DNA of 64,000 nucleotides from Populus alba. Its lineage: Eukaryota; Streptophyta; Magnoliopsida; Malpighiales; Salicaceae. The notes under the pieces were generated by a model. That model was not told the origin of the DNA. It did no database searches and saw only the letters and a program-made list of their open reading frames with translations. The stretch covers positions 18,393,357 through 18,457,356 of the forward strand of contig NC_133302.1 of the NCBI RefSeq assembly GCF_005239225.2. Direction: 5' to 3'. The translations under genes were made by a program, and so were the position numbers. Positions 47,919 through 61,493 of this stretch are shown here, piece after piece; position 1 is the stretch's first letter, and each line of letters begins with the position of its first letter.

Positions 47919-50900
47919 ATGCCTCTGTTTAGTAATGGTGTGGAAACTCCCAGGAGACACTCACCGGACGGCCCGGAGCAATCCAGAGTTTGTCCTCCGC
48001 CTCCTCGAGATTCCTGTGACCTACCATCTTTATTGTTGTCGTCTTGTTATCCTATTACGCTCAAGGTACTGCGAAGGGTTCTAGCAAGAGGGTTTTCCTT
48101 CTTCTTCTTTCGTTCTCGACTCATTAATTTTGACGATAAGTTTGACCTTTACGCCTTTTTGTTTTTTTGTTTTTGTGTTTTTCATGCAGTTTATGGACGT
48201 GGGGTATAGAGTGAAATTTGAGAACAAGAACAAAGGAAGTAATATCAAGAGGATTTTCGGCCATGGCCCCACGGTTTCTGATCAATTTCAAGAACGTACA
48301 ATCTTGAATGGGATCACTGGCATGGCATCCCCAGGAGAAATCCTGGCCATTCTTGGTCCATCAGGAAGTGGAAAATCAACGCTTCTTAATGCACTTGCCG
48401 GAAGAATCCAAGCAAACGGTTTCACAGGAACAGTGCTCACAAACAACAGAAAACCAGCGAAACAAATAATGAAAAGAATTGGTTTTGTTACTCAAGATGA
48501 TATCCTCTATCCCCACCTTACAGTCCGTGAAACCCTAGTCTTTTGCTCTTTACTTCGCTTGCCAAAATCACTATCAAAGCAAGACAAAACTTTGGTAGCT
48601 GAGTCAGTTATATCCGAGTTGGGGTTAACAAAATGTGGGAATACAATAATCGGAAACAGTTTTATACGTGGGATTTCTGGTGGTGAAAGAAAGAGAGTGA
48701 GTATAGCACACGAGATGTTAATAAACCCTAGTTTGCTCATTCTTGACGAACCCACGTCAGGTTTGGACGCAACTGCGGCTTACAGGCTGCTTTTGACATT
48801 AGGGACACTTGCACAAAAGGGAAAGACTATTGTTACATCCATGCATCAACCTTCAAGTAGAGTTTACCAGATGTTTGACTCAGTTCTTGTGTTAAGTGAA
48901 GGAAGGTGTTTGTATTTCGGCAAGGGAAGTGAAGCTATGGCCTATTTCGAGTCGGTTGGATACTCGCCGTCTTTCCCCATGAATCCTGCTGATTTCCTCC
49001 TTGATCTCGCTAATGGTACGTATGCTTCAATCTTCTGTTTAATTTGTAATTTTGTTTGTGCTATCTTATCTCTCTCTCTCTTTTCCTAGTCGGTTGTGCG
49101 CATGACCAGAATCCTTCGTATCTAGTTAACAACAATTGCACGTGTTTTTGCCATATTGAAAACCTTCACTTGTGTAGCACTAGCTAGAAGATAGATCCTT
49201 GAAGCAATGTGTCCATGAGCATTAGCTTGGTGGGGGTAGTTAAGGCTTAAGATAGCAGAAGTAGGTTTTGGAAGCCTAAAAAAGGATGTGATAACTGTAG
49301 GACTTGATGAAGACGGCAAAAGAGTCAGGTCGAGGTGGTCCATTAATTATGAAGGCAACATCATGTGGCATGTAGATGCACTACTTCTCCATACTTTTTG
49401 TTTTTTCTCTCATATCATCAGTATCGGTGATCAGAGCTAAGCTATAGTAGAGTTGTACACACAATCCCGGTCCCTTCTGGTATAACTCTAAGTTCTGGGG
49501 GGGCAGACCCACACTAGGTTATGGTGACCCACTGAAGCTGCAAGAACTATTTTCTGCCACACCACATTAGCTGTAGAGGCCGTGAGTGTGTGGATATCTT
49601 GTAGATTATGACTCGGCATTCATTTTTTAATCTTGATTTTGAGTTGGAGTTATTATATACGCCTTTACCAGCACCTTTCCAAGACCTAAGAAAAAAAACA
49701 CCTGACAAAGTGATCAGCTAGCGAGCTAGCTGCCTTACCTAGTGGTGGTGGTTGGATGGTACGTAGTGGTGGTGGTGATCATAATGGTTTGATGAATCAA
49801 TAATTATTCCAGTGTGATGCGTGTTTTGATTTTTGGGATCGTGATGGATGTATGGATTGTTCTGTAATAATGGCGAACAATGTTTCTTCTGTTGCTCTCA
49901 ACGTGTCCTCGTCTTCTTTCCGATGGTCTCCTTTCCTACCTTTATTTCCCTCTTTTAGCCAACTCGATTTGACTTCTTATACTCTGTTTTATTTTTGCTC
50001 CCTTCTTTTCTACCTTTCCGCCCTAATTCTTCCACGTGTGATCTGATCAAGCGCGTGCTATATACCCCACCATATCTCATCGAAAACTGCGATTTGCCTC
50101 TTCATTTCGGAAAACATTAAACTATAGTTGCTAAACAATCTCTAAAATGAGCAACTTGCCGTTCAAGGGTTGCGTTTTCTCATGTTTGTGTGTTGGAAAT
50201 AGAGGCTCCTTTCTTAATTTTTGTTGAGAAGACAATGTTACTCGGAAATAGTTTCCCAATGTGGGATCCGGGCAAAGGACAAAATAGGACCCAAAAGTAC
50301 TCCATATACACACCCCTAGCTAGAGGAAAGAAGATGGTGTTAATTAGGAAGGGACCCTGCTGCCATATATATCCTTAGCTATGGTTTTTGGCTAGCTGTA
50401 CATGTCTAGGTTTTTATCCGAAGAATCACATCATTTGCTTTCGTTCGGAGTGGATGGAGTACAATACAACATCGAATCACATGATGGCGAACACTTGAGT
50501 TGACCGACTTGTATAACTTTTCGAGGAGTGGTTCCTTGAACTATCACAAGCCATCTTGTAGAGAAATTGTCAATATTGAGTGCCGGGTGTCGTTACTGTT
50601 CAAGGGGATCGTCGTATATTTTTTGCCAAAATTAAGTTTCTTAATTGAAAAACGAAATAGACCCACGAAGTACTATTTTCATGTTAGGAGATGAATTAGG
50701 TTATGGAGTAATTAAGCTGATACTGTAGCATGCTATACTTTAATAAAGGATTATCTCTCTGTGGAGCGTTGTGATTATCTCTGTGGAGCACACTCAAAGT
50801 TTGAAGGAAATATATTCATTGCATGCCAATCTTTTTGCTTGGCACTACCACATTCGATCAAATTATATATAATATTTGAAAACCTAGGTTTGGAATGCAC

Positions 50901-53900
50901 GTTTAAATATTATTGCTTCCATTATTTTGCTGAGAATAGATGGGTGGGGGCAAGCCACTAAGACAAAAGTCCGCAAATAAATAATTGTAGTAGTACAGGT
51001 TTACAGCCTAGGGTTAAGTGTACTTTTGACCTGAAGTTTTATTAATCCTTGGGTAATCTTGTTTAAGGCTAGGTTTATTACATTGAAAACGTTGGAGAGG
51101 TTTGTTTATTGTTTTTCTTTCTTTCTTTTTTGAAAGCTTTCTTTTTTAAGTCCGCAAATAAATAATTGTAATCTATTCTTGGACATCATGATGATAAGGT
51201 GGAGAAAATACTGCTGACGCCATTCATAGCGTGAGAAAGCATCTTTTAGTCTCAAGAGAACTTTGAAGGTGGGAAATATGGCATCGTTGTCTCTTGATCA
51301 TTGGTGTCTTTAGCCTTCTCTACTTACTAATCAATCTATATCCACCTAGCTTGCTAGTAGTGGATATATAGGGAGAGGTTTAAAGATTTTGGCAACGTGG
51401 AAGTTTGGGCAAAAACATAGTTGGGGTCCAAGAGCCAGTAACATGTGACGATATTATTTGATGTTTAAGTTATTGAAATGTTTTGGTCCATGGATTATGA
51501 TAACTAGGTGGAATATTGGGGTCCTAGCTAAATCTGATGCTTTGTCTCCTAAATCCTGATCTTCCCTTTCATGCATTTTCCCTCTCCTTGGAAAAATCTG
51601 CTATTCACAGTATCGACATTTTAGGAGAACTTGCCGCCCTATGTGACGCTTTGATGTGTGTGATCTTATGGTGGGGGGTGACTGTCTTGAAAAGATAGTG
51701 GCCACTGACCAACTTCTTGTGATCCTTGTCTAGCAGTGGCTGTAACAGTGATTTTCCTATTCAGTTCCTTGCCATGTCAATGGATTCTTTCTTCTCTCCT
51801 GTCTTTAATTTGGTCAAGTGTCAAGATTTTAGTGGCAGATGCTGCGCTTGCTACGCATGATTGTTTTTCAAATTGACTCGAACACTTTGAAGATTGCACG
51901 GCCGGCCACACCACAGAAGTCTTGAAGATGTTTTCTTTCTCTCTTTTGCAAGCCTTTTCGCAACTCTTTAGGTTAGGATTTCTTAAAGCGGGGGGGCACG
52001 TGTTGGGTTGTCTTGCATTTTCCTAGGGCATTCTCTCACAAAAGTTTCATAAAACAACTTTATCTGCTTTGATTGATGTTAAAATAATTGAAATCATACA
52101 CTAATTGAATTCTATAGCACCACAAACACTAGTGGACACCCACCTTACCACAAAGATTGGTCAGCTTTTGTTAGCTAAGCTTTGCTCATTACTCGCTCTA
52201 TAGTTTTGTGCATATAACATTAATTTCAGCATTAAATTAATCACCATTATTTTTTAATCTCTAGTGCATTTCCTTTCTAGCTGTCTGCTTGTTTCGTTTT
52301 CATTCTTTATTTGGTAGATTTTGGTTCGTATAAATGAGGTACAAGGCACCTGTTACTGGTATCATTACTATGAATTTGGCTGGCTGCTGTAGCTTAGTGG
52401 TGCTGCCTGGTCATGTCTTAAGATATATATATATGGTTGATCCTATGCTATCATCAGCAGGAATTTCCCTCCTCCCCTCTCACTTTCTGCTTCCAAGAAA
52501 AGCAGCTTCCACTCTATTAAGCATTTTCCTTGGATACTTATCCCTTAATTTTCAGTGACATGTATCCCAATGATTCTGTGTCTTATTCTGAAATTCTATC
52601 TAAGCTTGATAAAACAATACCCTCTTTTAAAAAATCGGTGCGTCACTTGTTCCTAATAATAGCTAGCATATTGAAGTTATATTCCAAATGTCCCAACCAA
52701 AAGAGATGAGGTAGTCTATTCAGGTTAAATTCCCACACATAGAATTGTTTTGGTCCGTTGGCACTCTGAAAAGATCTCTGCATGTCCAAAGCAGCATAGA
52801 TTAAACTGCAACATTGCATCTAACTTTGAGATCCAAGGGAAAAACAACCCTGTTCTTTTTATGAACAGGCTACAGCTCTATATATCTCAAAATTAGGTTT
52901 TTAATCCAAGAAATCTCAATCTCTGTTAATCCCAGCTAGGAAGTTTAATTAATTGTATACATTTTTGGGGGAATTATTTATAAACAGATTTCAGCTTTGA
53001 GGTTCTGTAGTGGCCTCGTGAATGAATAGTGAATAGCTTAATAATTGCAAAATTTTATGCTATGTATCTATGATCATGGCTTGATTGTTACTAAAAATAT
53101 ATTGAACATTTGCTGGTTTAATGTCAGCTTGTTGGATATAATCTATACCTGAACAAGTTTGAACCTCTTGATTAACTTATGCAGGTGTGTCCCAACTTGA
53201 TGGTGCAAGTGAATTGAGAGATCAGCCAAATGTAAAGCAATCTCTCATTGCATCTTATAACACTTTCTTGGCTCCGAAGGTGAAAGCTGCGTGCATGGAG
53301 GATGGTAGTGTTTCAGCAAAAGAGAACGGGTTCATTGGAAGCCATTCTTCCAAAGAACATAGAAGCAGCGACAGAACTAGCATTTCGTCCTGGTTCAGCC
53401 AATTCAGCATTCTTCTTCAAAGAAGCCTCAAAGAGCGAAAGCATGAGTCTTTCAACACTCTGAGAATCTCCCAAGTAATCATGGCTGCAGTTTTAGCCGG
53501 TCTAATGTGGTGGCACTCGGATTTTCGAGATATTCAAGATCGTCTGGGTCTCCTCTTCTTCATGTCAATTTTTTGGGGGGTCTTCCCGTCTTCTAACTCG
53601 GTGTTTGTTTTTCCTCAAGAAAGAGCAATCTTTGTGAAGGAAAGGGCCTCCGGTATGTACACTCTCTCTTCATATTTCATGTCTCGAATAGTCGGAGACT
53701 TGCCGATGGAGCTCATCCTCCCCACAGTTTTTCTTTCTGTGGCGTATTGGATGGCCGGATTGAAACCCGAACTGGGTGCTTTCCTTTTGACTCTGCTGGT
53801 TCTACTCGGCTACGTGCTCGTCTCTCAGGGCCTTGGCCTTGCTTTAGGTGCAGCGATAATGGATGCCAAGCAAGCTTCAACTATAGTTACAATCACAATG

Positions 53901-54209
53901 CTAGCATTTGTGCTAACCGGAGGATTTTACGTGCATAAACTGCCACCGTGCATGGCCTGGATCAAGTACATTTCTACAACATTTTACGCCTACAAGCTTC
54001 TTATTAATGCTCAATATGGCGGAGGCAAGAATCTTTCTTCTTTGCTGGGTTGCTCGCTCCCTCATGGAAGCGATAGAGCAAGCTGTAAATTCGTCGAACA
54101 AGATGTCGCAGGGCAAATTAGCCCAGCGATTAGTGTTATTGCCCTGATATTCATGTTCGTGGGGTATAGGTTATTGGCTTACCTCGCATTAAGGCGTCTA
54201 AAAGCTTAA
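47919..54209 (+). CDS. ABCG25: ABCG25-like half-size ABC transporter (ABA exporter)
   Basis: Plasma-membrane half transporter; its Arabidopsis relative exports abscisic acid from vascular cells. Three exons, 47919-48065, 48190-49015 and 53185-54209, join in phase for 665 residues (the Arabidopsis protein is about 660). ABC domain: Walker [10 protein letters not shown] (105-113), Q-loop Q151, signature SGGERK (212-217), Walker B LLILDEP (232-238), H-loop H268. The linker ends exon 2. Exon 3 encodes the transmembrane domain with about six helices (about 420-660), including the WWHSDF and [14 protein letters not shown] segments typical of plant ABCG half transporters. Intron 2 is 4.17 kb, very long beside intron 1 (124 bp), and holds an insertion. 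All catalytic motifs are intact. Orthology to ABCG25, rather than another ABCG, rests on remembered similarity and on gene order. Confidence 0.9.
50967..51170. repeat. Segment flanked by a perfect 23-bp direct repeat in ABCG25 intron 2
   Basis: The 23-base sequence at 50967-50989 (beginning AAGTCCGCAAATAAATAA) recurs exactly at 51148-51170, offset 181. The 158 bases between end in a T/C-rich run (TTTCTTTCTTTCTTTTTTG). This could be an insertion with a long target-site duplication or a repair-derived duplication. It has no SINE boxes that I can see. Confidence 0.8.
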
Positions 54210-55013
54210 TAAGTTGTAGTTTTCCCATAGGTTCTTATTACCTCAATGGCTCCAACTGTAATTCTCCCATTTATATATATCGATCATTTTGATTTCTTTT
54301 TGTTGTCTTCATGAATTATTATAATGTATTAAAATAATATATATTTTTATTTTTTAAAAATTATTTTTAAAATCAACATATCAAAATAATTTAAAATATA
54401 TAAAATAAAAAATAAATTTTTTTAAAAAATATGATTTATATCGAACATTCTCTAAACTAATAAAGGCTTTGAGAGAAATCAAATTAGCACCCGAATCCCT
54501 TTTAATTAACACTTTGAAAGAAATAAAAAAAAAAAAAATCAAGTTATTGCTAAGGATAACTAGCACGTTGATAGTGTTTTCTTAATATCTTTTAATTTTA
54601 ATTTATAAGTAAATTAATGGTATATTTTAGCTGATTAGGTAAATTAAGTAAAGAACAGTGATTTGAGCGTTGATTAGCAGGATGCATCAACAGTGTTTTG
54701 CTGAACTCTTCTCGTCCATTAGGCGATGTATAATCGGAACCTTGTCGTCGTCTAAAATTGTAAGACAATAGACGACTTGACGTTTTTGGTTTTTTTTTCC
54801 TTACAGGTGGAAGGGACTTGAGGAGGCGAAGGAAGGCTTGATTTGCCTTTTGAACAGCTGCTGTCCTTGGTACATTTTCCAGCGAGTTCTAGAAGAGAAA
54901 GAAGAAACGGAAACAACTAAAAATCACCATCAACCTGAAAACAAGACCACAGCAGCATTTTGATTCAGTTATTGAAGCATAGTGAGATAAATACTACTAG
55001 ACCAATTTAATAG
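54210..55013. other. Intergenic gap, ABCG25 3' end to EDRF1-like promoter
   Basis: It contains a forward copy of the short AT-rich element at about 54310-54440 and otherwise AT-rich sequence. The last 200 bases are less AT-rich and are probably the leader of the next gene. Confidence 0.6.
54310..54440 (+). repeat. Short AT-rich dispersed element, copy L
   Basis: Forward copy with TTTTTAAAAATTATTTTTAA then AACATATCAAAATAATTTAA, partial at the right. Confidence 0.5.
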
Positions 55014-58000
55014 ATGGAGATGGAGAAACAATCACCGTCACCGTCGCCGCCGTCTCTGCAATCAGAATCGAGCTCGTTAAGAGAACTACAACGCGTAGGT
55101 ACACTGGAAATCGCTAGACCTAAACCACCTGTCGGTTTTCTCTGCGGTTCTATCCCTGTTCCTACTGACAAATCTTTCCACGCCTTCAATTCCGCTCTCG
55201 TTCCTTCTTCTCGCCAAACGTAATAATTCTTTTTTCTCTATTTTTTTATGTATTATGTATATAAAATGAATAATTACTTATGATTTTTTTTTTTAAAAAA
55301 AAGATGTAGTGTTAGTGCACCGAGGTACCGGATGTTGCCGACGGAGACTGATTTGAATACTCTCCCTGTGGTTTCTAACTTGCCGGAGAAAGCTCTTCCG
55401 ATTAGTGCTGCTGTACAGTCTAAGTTCAAAGGAGGTAAATTTTTATTTATTGCGTTTTGTTATATTGATGATGGTGGAGACGTGTTTGTTTTGAATTTGT
55501 TTACTGATTGAGTGTTTTCGACCTTGCGTTGTGACATTGATGAAATTAATGAATGGTGTGGCTTATGATTAAGGATTTTGTTGTTTCGAGAAAGATGCTA
55601 GAATTTGCATATGTTTGGTTAGAAAGACGAAAAAGAATATCTTTTACTGGTGATCTAACGAAGCTGTTATTGCGGGTGGCAATGTGATGATTGTAGTAAG
55701 TTTATGCGTTGAGTTGGTTGAAGAGTATGTTGGATTGCCATGTTTTAGGATCTTTGAGGCACTTGTTCTGGTTGAGCACTTTTGTTTAGTGATTTTACTT
55801 GTCGCGGTTAAGAGGGCAATTGAAATTGTTATTTTCTAGTATGGATGTGTCTTTGAATAGTGCATGGTCAGTGCTGTAATCGGATGCTTTATGTTATGTT
55901 TTGAATATGGAGGATCAGCTAGCCATAAGCCCTAGGAATATAATGGAGTTTCTATTATTATCTTAGTTAGTAGGGTATGTCCTATAATAGGAAGTTTCAG
56001 TTATCCATTGTGGACTGGAATTAGCTGTCTGCTTCAAACTTCCTTTAGTGCGTTGAATTGTTTTAGGACTTTAATGAAAAATTTTAGTTATTTTATCTGA
56101 TTCTTCGACTTTTTTCATGCTAATAGAAGTGCAAGTATATGTTTTCAATTATTTCCTCATCTTTTTTTTTTAAGCTGTAACTTTTGAACTTATAAGTTTG
56201 GATTTTAAACTTAGCAGAATTTCCCTGGGATGCTGATGCCATCTCATCAAATCTTACAAGGAAATGTGAAGCCCTTGCTGTATCTGGTTTGGTGGAGTAT
56301 GGAGATGAAATAGACGTGATTGCTTCAGCTGACATTCTTAAGCAGATCTTTAAAATACCATATTCCAAGGCTCGATTATCAATTGCAGTACGCCGTATTG
56401 GACAGACTCTTGTTCTCAACAAAGGGTTTGTATCTTTATATTCACACTTTTGTTAATTTTCTTGCAAATATTTCAACATCTTGAATATTGTTAAATGCAG
56501 ACCCGATGCAGAAGAGGGAGAAAGGTTGGTCAGAAGACATAAAAATCAATCAAAAAAATGCACAGATCAATCTTTATTTTTGAATTTTGCTATGCACTCA
56601 GTTAGAATGGAGGCTTGTGATTGTCCGCCCACCCATCCTGCTTCATCAAAGGGGCAATCAAATTCATCTGTTCTTCCAGGGGGAGATGCATCCCAGTTTG
56701 TGGGGCAGAGTGATGATGTTACTAGAAATGAAGGATTCAACCATTGCACAGAATATCCACATGTTAAACAGGATAACTTTTTTTGGGAGAGTAAAAAAAA
56801 TAAAAGAAATAAGGGCCATCATCCTGTAAAGAAGTCTTCGCACCTTGGTGAGAAGCCCAGAAGCTCAATGCAAGAAACTGAAAAACATAAAAGAGTCAGT
56901 AATGATGGATTTCTAAGGGTTTTATTTTGGCAATTTCACAATTTCCGCATGCTTTTAGGAAGTGACTTGCTTCTGTTCAGTAATGAAAAATACGTTGCTG
57001 TCAGCTTGCATTTATGGGACGTAACTCGACAGGTAATGAAAAAATAGTAACCCTGTCACTGTTTTAAAATTTGCTGTCTTCTAATTTTTTCTCTCCCTTT
57101 TTAACAGGTCACCCCGTTAACTTGGCTTGAAGCCTGGCTTGATAATGTCATGGCTAGTGTTCCTGAGCTGGCCATATGTTATCATCAAGATGGTGTTGTT
57201 CAGGGTTATGAGCTACTTAAAACAGATGATATATTTCTGTTAAAAGGCATCTCTGAAGATGGCACTCCTGCTTTCCATCCTCATGTCGTCCAACAAAATG
57301 GCCTTTCTGTTTTGAGGTTCCTTGAAGAAAACTGCAAGCAAGATCCCGGTGCTTACTGGGTACAAAAGTGATTTTAAAATACATTTTGACTTTATCTTTT
57401 TGAAGTTTTTTATATTTTAATTAAGACTTCCAGTTGATGCGACCCTTTTAATCTGGATTGAAATTTTTGCAGCTTTATAAAAGTGCTGGTGAAGATATGA
57501 TTCAACTTTTTGATCTTTGTGTTATTCCCAAAACTCATTCCTCCAACGATTGTGATGATGGCACAAGCTCCCTGCCTTCTTTATTGCATAGAGGGAGAAG
57601 CGATTCATTATTTTCTTTAGGAACTCTCCTTTATCGTATAGCTCACAGGCTTTCCCTTTCAATGGTATAAAATAAGTAGAACTTATGTAATGCTACAACA
57701 CTTCAGAAACTACAACAAGCTGTTTCGGTGTTTCTAATCCCTAGTTTTTCTCATGCAGGCTCCTAATAATAGGGCCAAGTGTGCCAGATTCTTCCAACAA
57801 TGTTTGGAATTTCTAGATGATCCAGACCATCTGGTATTTATGTGTTCTTGAATATCGATTAACATTTAGTTTGAGGGCTGCGGTCCTTTTTCTTGTTGTT
57901 GTTGTTTTTTTTTTTTTTTTTTAAAAAAAAAAAACTTATGATTGAGGACACGATGATTAAAACAATATGATATAAACAGGTGGTGCGCGCATCTGCTCAT

Positions 58001-61000
58001 GAACAATTTGCAAGGCTCCTTTTGAATCATGATGAGGAGCTGGAATTGACGTTTGAATCACTCCCAGGAGAATGTGAAGTTACAGTTCCAGTTGACTCCT
58101 CAGACCCCTTGAGTAGATTCTCTGAATCAGTTGCTTATGAAAATGTCTCTTCAGTTGCAGAAGACAGATGGAGTGAAGAGGGAAAAGCTTTTCATGAAGT
58201 AATATCAGAAGCCTCGGTGAAAATGACTTTGGAGTCAAATATTTCGACTCCAGGAAATTTGATAGCATTGGATGATACTGAATCAAAAGATTCGGGAGTT
58301 TTGCCTAGTTCCAGTAGTGATGAAATGGTTGCTGTGTGCAAAGTTTCTCCAACACCTCCCCATGCAGTGCAAACTGTGGCTGAGCCAGTCTCTTCTAAGT
58401 TAGCTGCAGTACATCATGTTTCTCAAGCTATCAAGTCGCTCAGATGGATGCACCAGCTGCAAAGTTCTGATTCAGAGTTGCTTGATGAAGGCAGTTATTT
58501 TGATGGGCCACCTTCCTCGATGAACTTTTCTGTTTGTGCATGTGGTGATGCTGATTGTATCGAAGTTTGCGACATCCGACAGTGGTTACCAACATCAAAA
58601 GTGGATGAAAAATTGTGGAAACTAGTTCTTCTTCTTGGAGAATCTTATTTGGCACTAGGACAAGCTTATAAGGAGGATAAACAGCTGCATCAAGCTTTGA
58701 AGGTAGTAGAATTAGCATGTGCTGTATACGGATCAATGCCACAGTTCTTGGAAGACAGTAGGTTTATTTCCTCAATGGTTACTTATTCATCCTCAATAAA
58801 ATGCAATGATGGAGATGAGAAGATGATATCATGTGTTAGCAACAGAAAAGAAGTGAAATCCAGCTCCAATGACAGGTTTCTTGCTTATGAGCAGTTTTCT
58901 TCTACGTACCTCTTTTGGGCCAAGGCATGGACACTGGTTGGTGATGTTTATGTTGAGTTCCATTTCATGAAGGGTAAAGTGCTCTCAAATCAATCAGAGA
59001 CAAAATCTTCTGCTAGAGAGTTGAGAATATCAACAGAGGTCGTGAAAGAAGTCCAGAGGCTGAAGAAGAAGCTGGGGAAGCATAATCAGAACTGTAGTTC
59101 ATGCTCCTTGGTGAATTGCAGCTGCCAGAGTGATAGGGCAAGTAGCGGTAGCAGTGCAAGCAGTAGCAGTGGAGATAAACACTCTGTAGCTTATGGCAGA
59201 AAGCACGGTAAAAGATCCCATGCTAAGGGTGCCACCTACTCACTCATGGGAGATTCTGATGATGGCCAGGCACATCACAAAGAGAAAAGTAGGAAGAATT
59301 CTGGAGAATATCCTCAGCTTGGCAGAGGTGATAATGATACTGCAATAGAAGCTTCTGGTATTGCAGTTGATAAGCATGAGATTAATTCCTTGGCAGATAC
59401 TAATTCTGATGTATTAGAGGGTGGTTTGGAAACACATGATGCAGGTTCCATTTTGCCTTCTCAAAGTGAAACTACTTCAAAAGAAAAACCTAAACCAAAT
59501 AAAGGAGGGATATTTAAATATATTAGCAATCCTGCTGTCAGAGATGCAGAATACAATCTTTCTGCTGCTTTAAGTTGTTACCAAGAAGCTAGAAAGGCAT
59601 TGAGTGGACTTCCTACTGGCTCAGCAGAACTTCAATCTGTAATTAAAAAGATAGGGTGGGTTTGTAACGAAATGGGTCGGAATAGGCTAGAAGGAAAAGA
59701 GTTGAACAAAGCTGAACTTGCATTTGCAGATGCCATAGATGCGTTCAGAGAAGTTTCTGACCATGCCAACATCATATTAATTAATTGTAATTTGGGCCAT
59801 GGTAGACGAGCTTTGGCTGAAGAGATGGTGTCCAAGATGGAAAATCTCAAATCACATCCAATCTTCCAGAATGCATACAAGGAAGCTCTGCAAACTGCAA
59901 AACTAGAATACAGTGAATCCCTGAGATATTATGGGGCAGCAAGAGCAGAACTAAATGCTACTGTGGAAGAGGATGATTCGGTGCCAACTGTCTTGAGAAA
60001 TGAAGTTCAGACTCAGTTTGCTCATACATATTTGAGGCTTGGCATGCTTTTGGCTAAAGAAGATGTTACCACAAGAGTTTATGAAAATGGAGCATTGGAA
60101 GATATGCCTGTTGTTACTAATAGTCCAAATGAAAAAAGAGACAGGAAAGAAGTGAGGAAGCATGAGATTTCAGCTAATGATGCCATTAGGGAGGCATTGA
60201 CTGTGTATGAATCTCTGGGTCAATTACGGAAACAAGAAGCTGCATATGCATGCTCTCAACTTGCTAGCTACCAGAGGGATTGCTGTTTGAAATTCCTGAA
60301 TTTGGATCTAAAGAATACCACTTTAAATAAAAATGGAAACAACAATCTTCAGCGGGTGAAGCAATATGCATGCCTGGCTGAGAGGAACTGGCAAAAAGCA
60401 ATGGACTTCTACAGTCCTAAGACACATCCTGCCATGCATTTGACTATTCTTATTGAGAGATCAGCTCTTTCATTGAGCCTCTCGAGCACCTTACACTCAA
60501 ATGTGGTACGTTCTTTGACCATTTTTTGCTATATGAGATCCTAATATTCCCATCCCTACTTTCTGACGTGATGCATCCAAGTCTGAATTTCTCAAGAAAC
60601 AGCAAATATTTCGTGGCCTTTTTCTTTAGGATGACATAGGTTTGAGTTTTTAAAGAAGTTCCATTAACAGCTAATAGAGAAGACAGATTTTGGTGATAAA
60701 GAGGGATCTGTTGACATGGTGTAATCTAGTATTTATTGATCAAGTAGACTGAATGTTGGGATAGGAATATAGAGGTGGAGAGGACAAAGATGATTGTCTC
60801 AGCAAAAAATCTAAACGATTCCTACTCACTATCTTACTGCTGTTTCCTTTTGGTCTCTCTTGCCCTCCTGAGCCATGACTGGTTATCAGTTTTAATCTCA
60901 GCAACTTTCTTAAAGATGAAAGGTAGCTCATCTATACCAGTGTAATGGGGACTTTTTGTGACTTTTATTCCTATTTCCACTATCATTTTCATCAGAAGCC

Positions 61001-61493
61001 ATGTATAGCCATCTTGTGATGAAGAGCTGCTGTATGTAATGGTAATTTAGGAACCATTTCATTGCGCCCACGCCCTGCAACCATGTTGTTTGAGCCTTTT
61101 TCAGATCCTTTATTTTTATTTTAATCTTTATGACTGCATTCTTATCACGGTTACTGGAGAGGCACTGATTAATTGCTTTTGTTCCAGATGCTAGAATCAG
61201 CTCTAGCTCGCATGCTTGAAGGACGTCATATATCTGATGCAATATCAGATTCTTTCAGGACTGATTATCCTGAGATAAATTCCAAATTCTGGGGTCAACT
61301 ACAGATGCTCTTAAAGAAAATGCTGTCCTTGGCACTCTCTGCAAATGCAAACAAGCCTGCTGCTTTTGCACAGCCAATTCCATCGTCAAGCAAGTGCGGA
61401 GATGCTGGAAAACTCAGGGAGCTCTACAAAATGTCCTTGAAGTCTTCTAAGTTAAGTCAATTACATGCTATGCACACCCTATGGACATCGTAG
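55014..61493 (+). CDS. EDRF1-like (erythroid differentiation-related factor 1) TPR protein
   Basis: Large conserved eukaryotic protein of poorly defined function; animal EDRF1 is linked to erythroid gene expression, and a plant role is not established as far as I know. Nine exons: 55014-55219, 55304-55434, 56218-56425, 56501-57032, 57108-57359, 57473-57664, 57759-57833, 57980-60505 and 61188-61493. All borders are GT/AG and phases match, giving 1475 residues. Visible features: a Pro/Ser-rich N-terminus, the conserved block KGISEDGTPAFHPHVVQQNG (exon 5), a large exon 8 (842 residues) with TPR-like helical repeats (for example LWKLVLLLGESYLALGQAY and EYNLSAALSCYQEARKAL), a CSSCSLVNCSCQSD cysteine cluster and a Ser-rich linker between repeats. 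Start: the first ATG; a second in-frame ATG at 55020 is an alternative. No sign of truncation. Confidence 0.88.
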
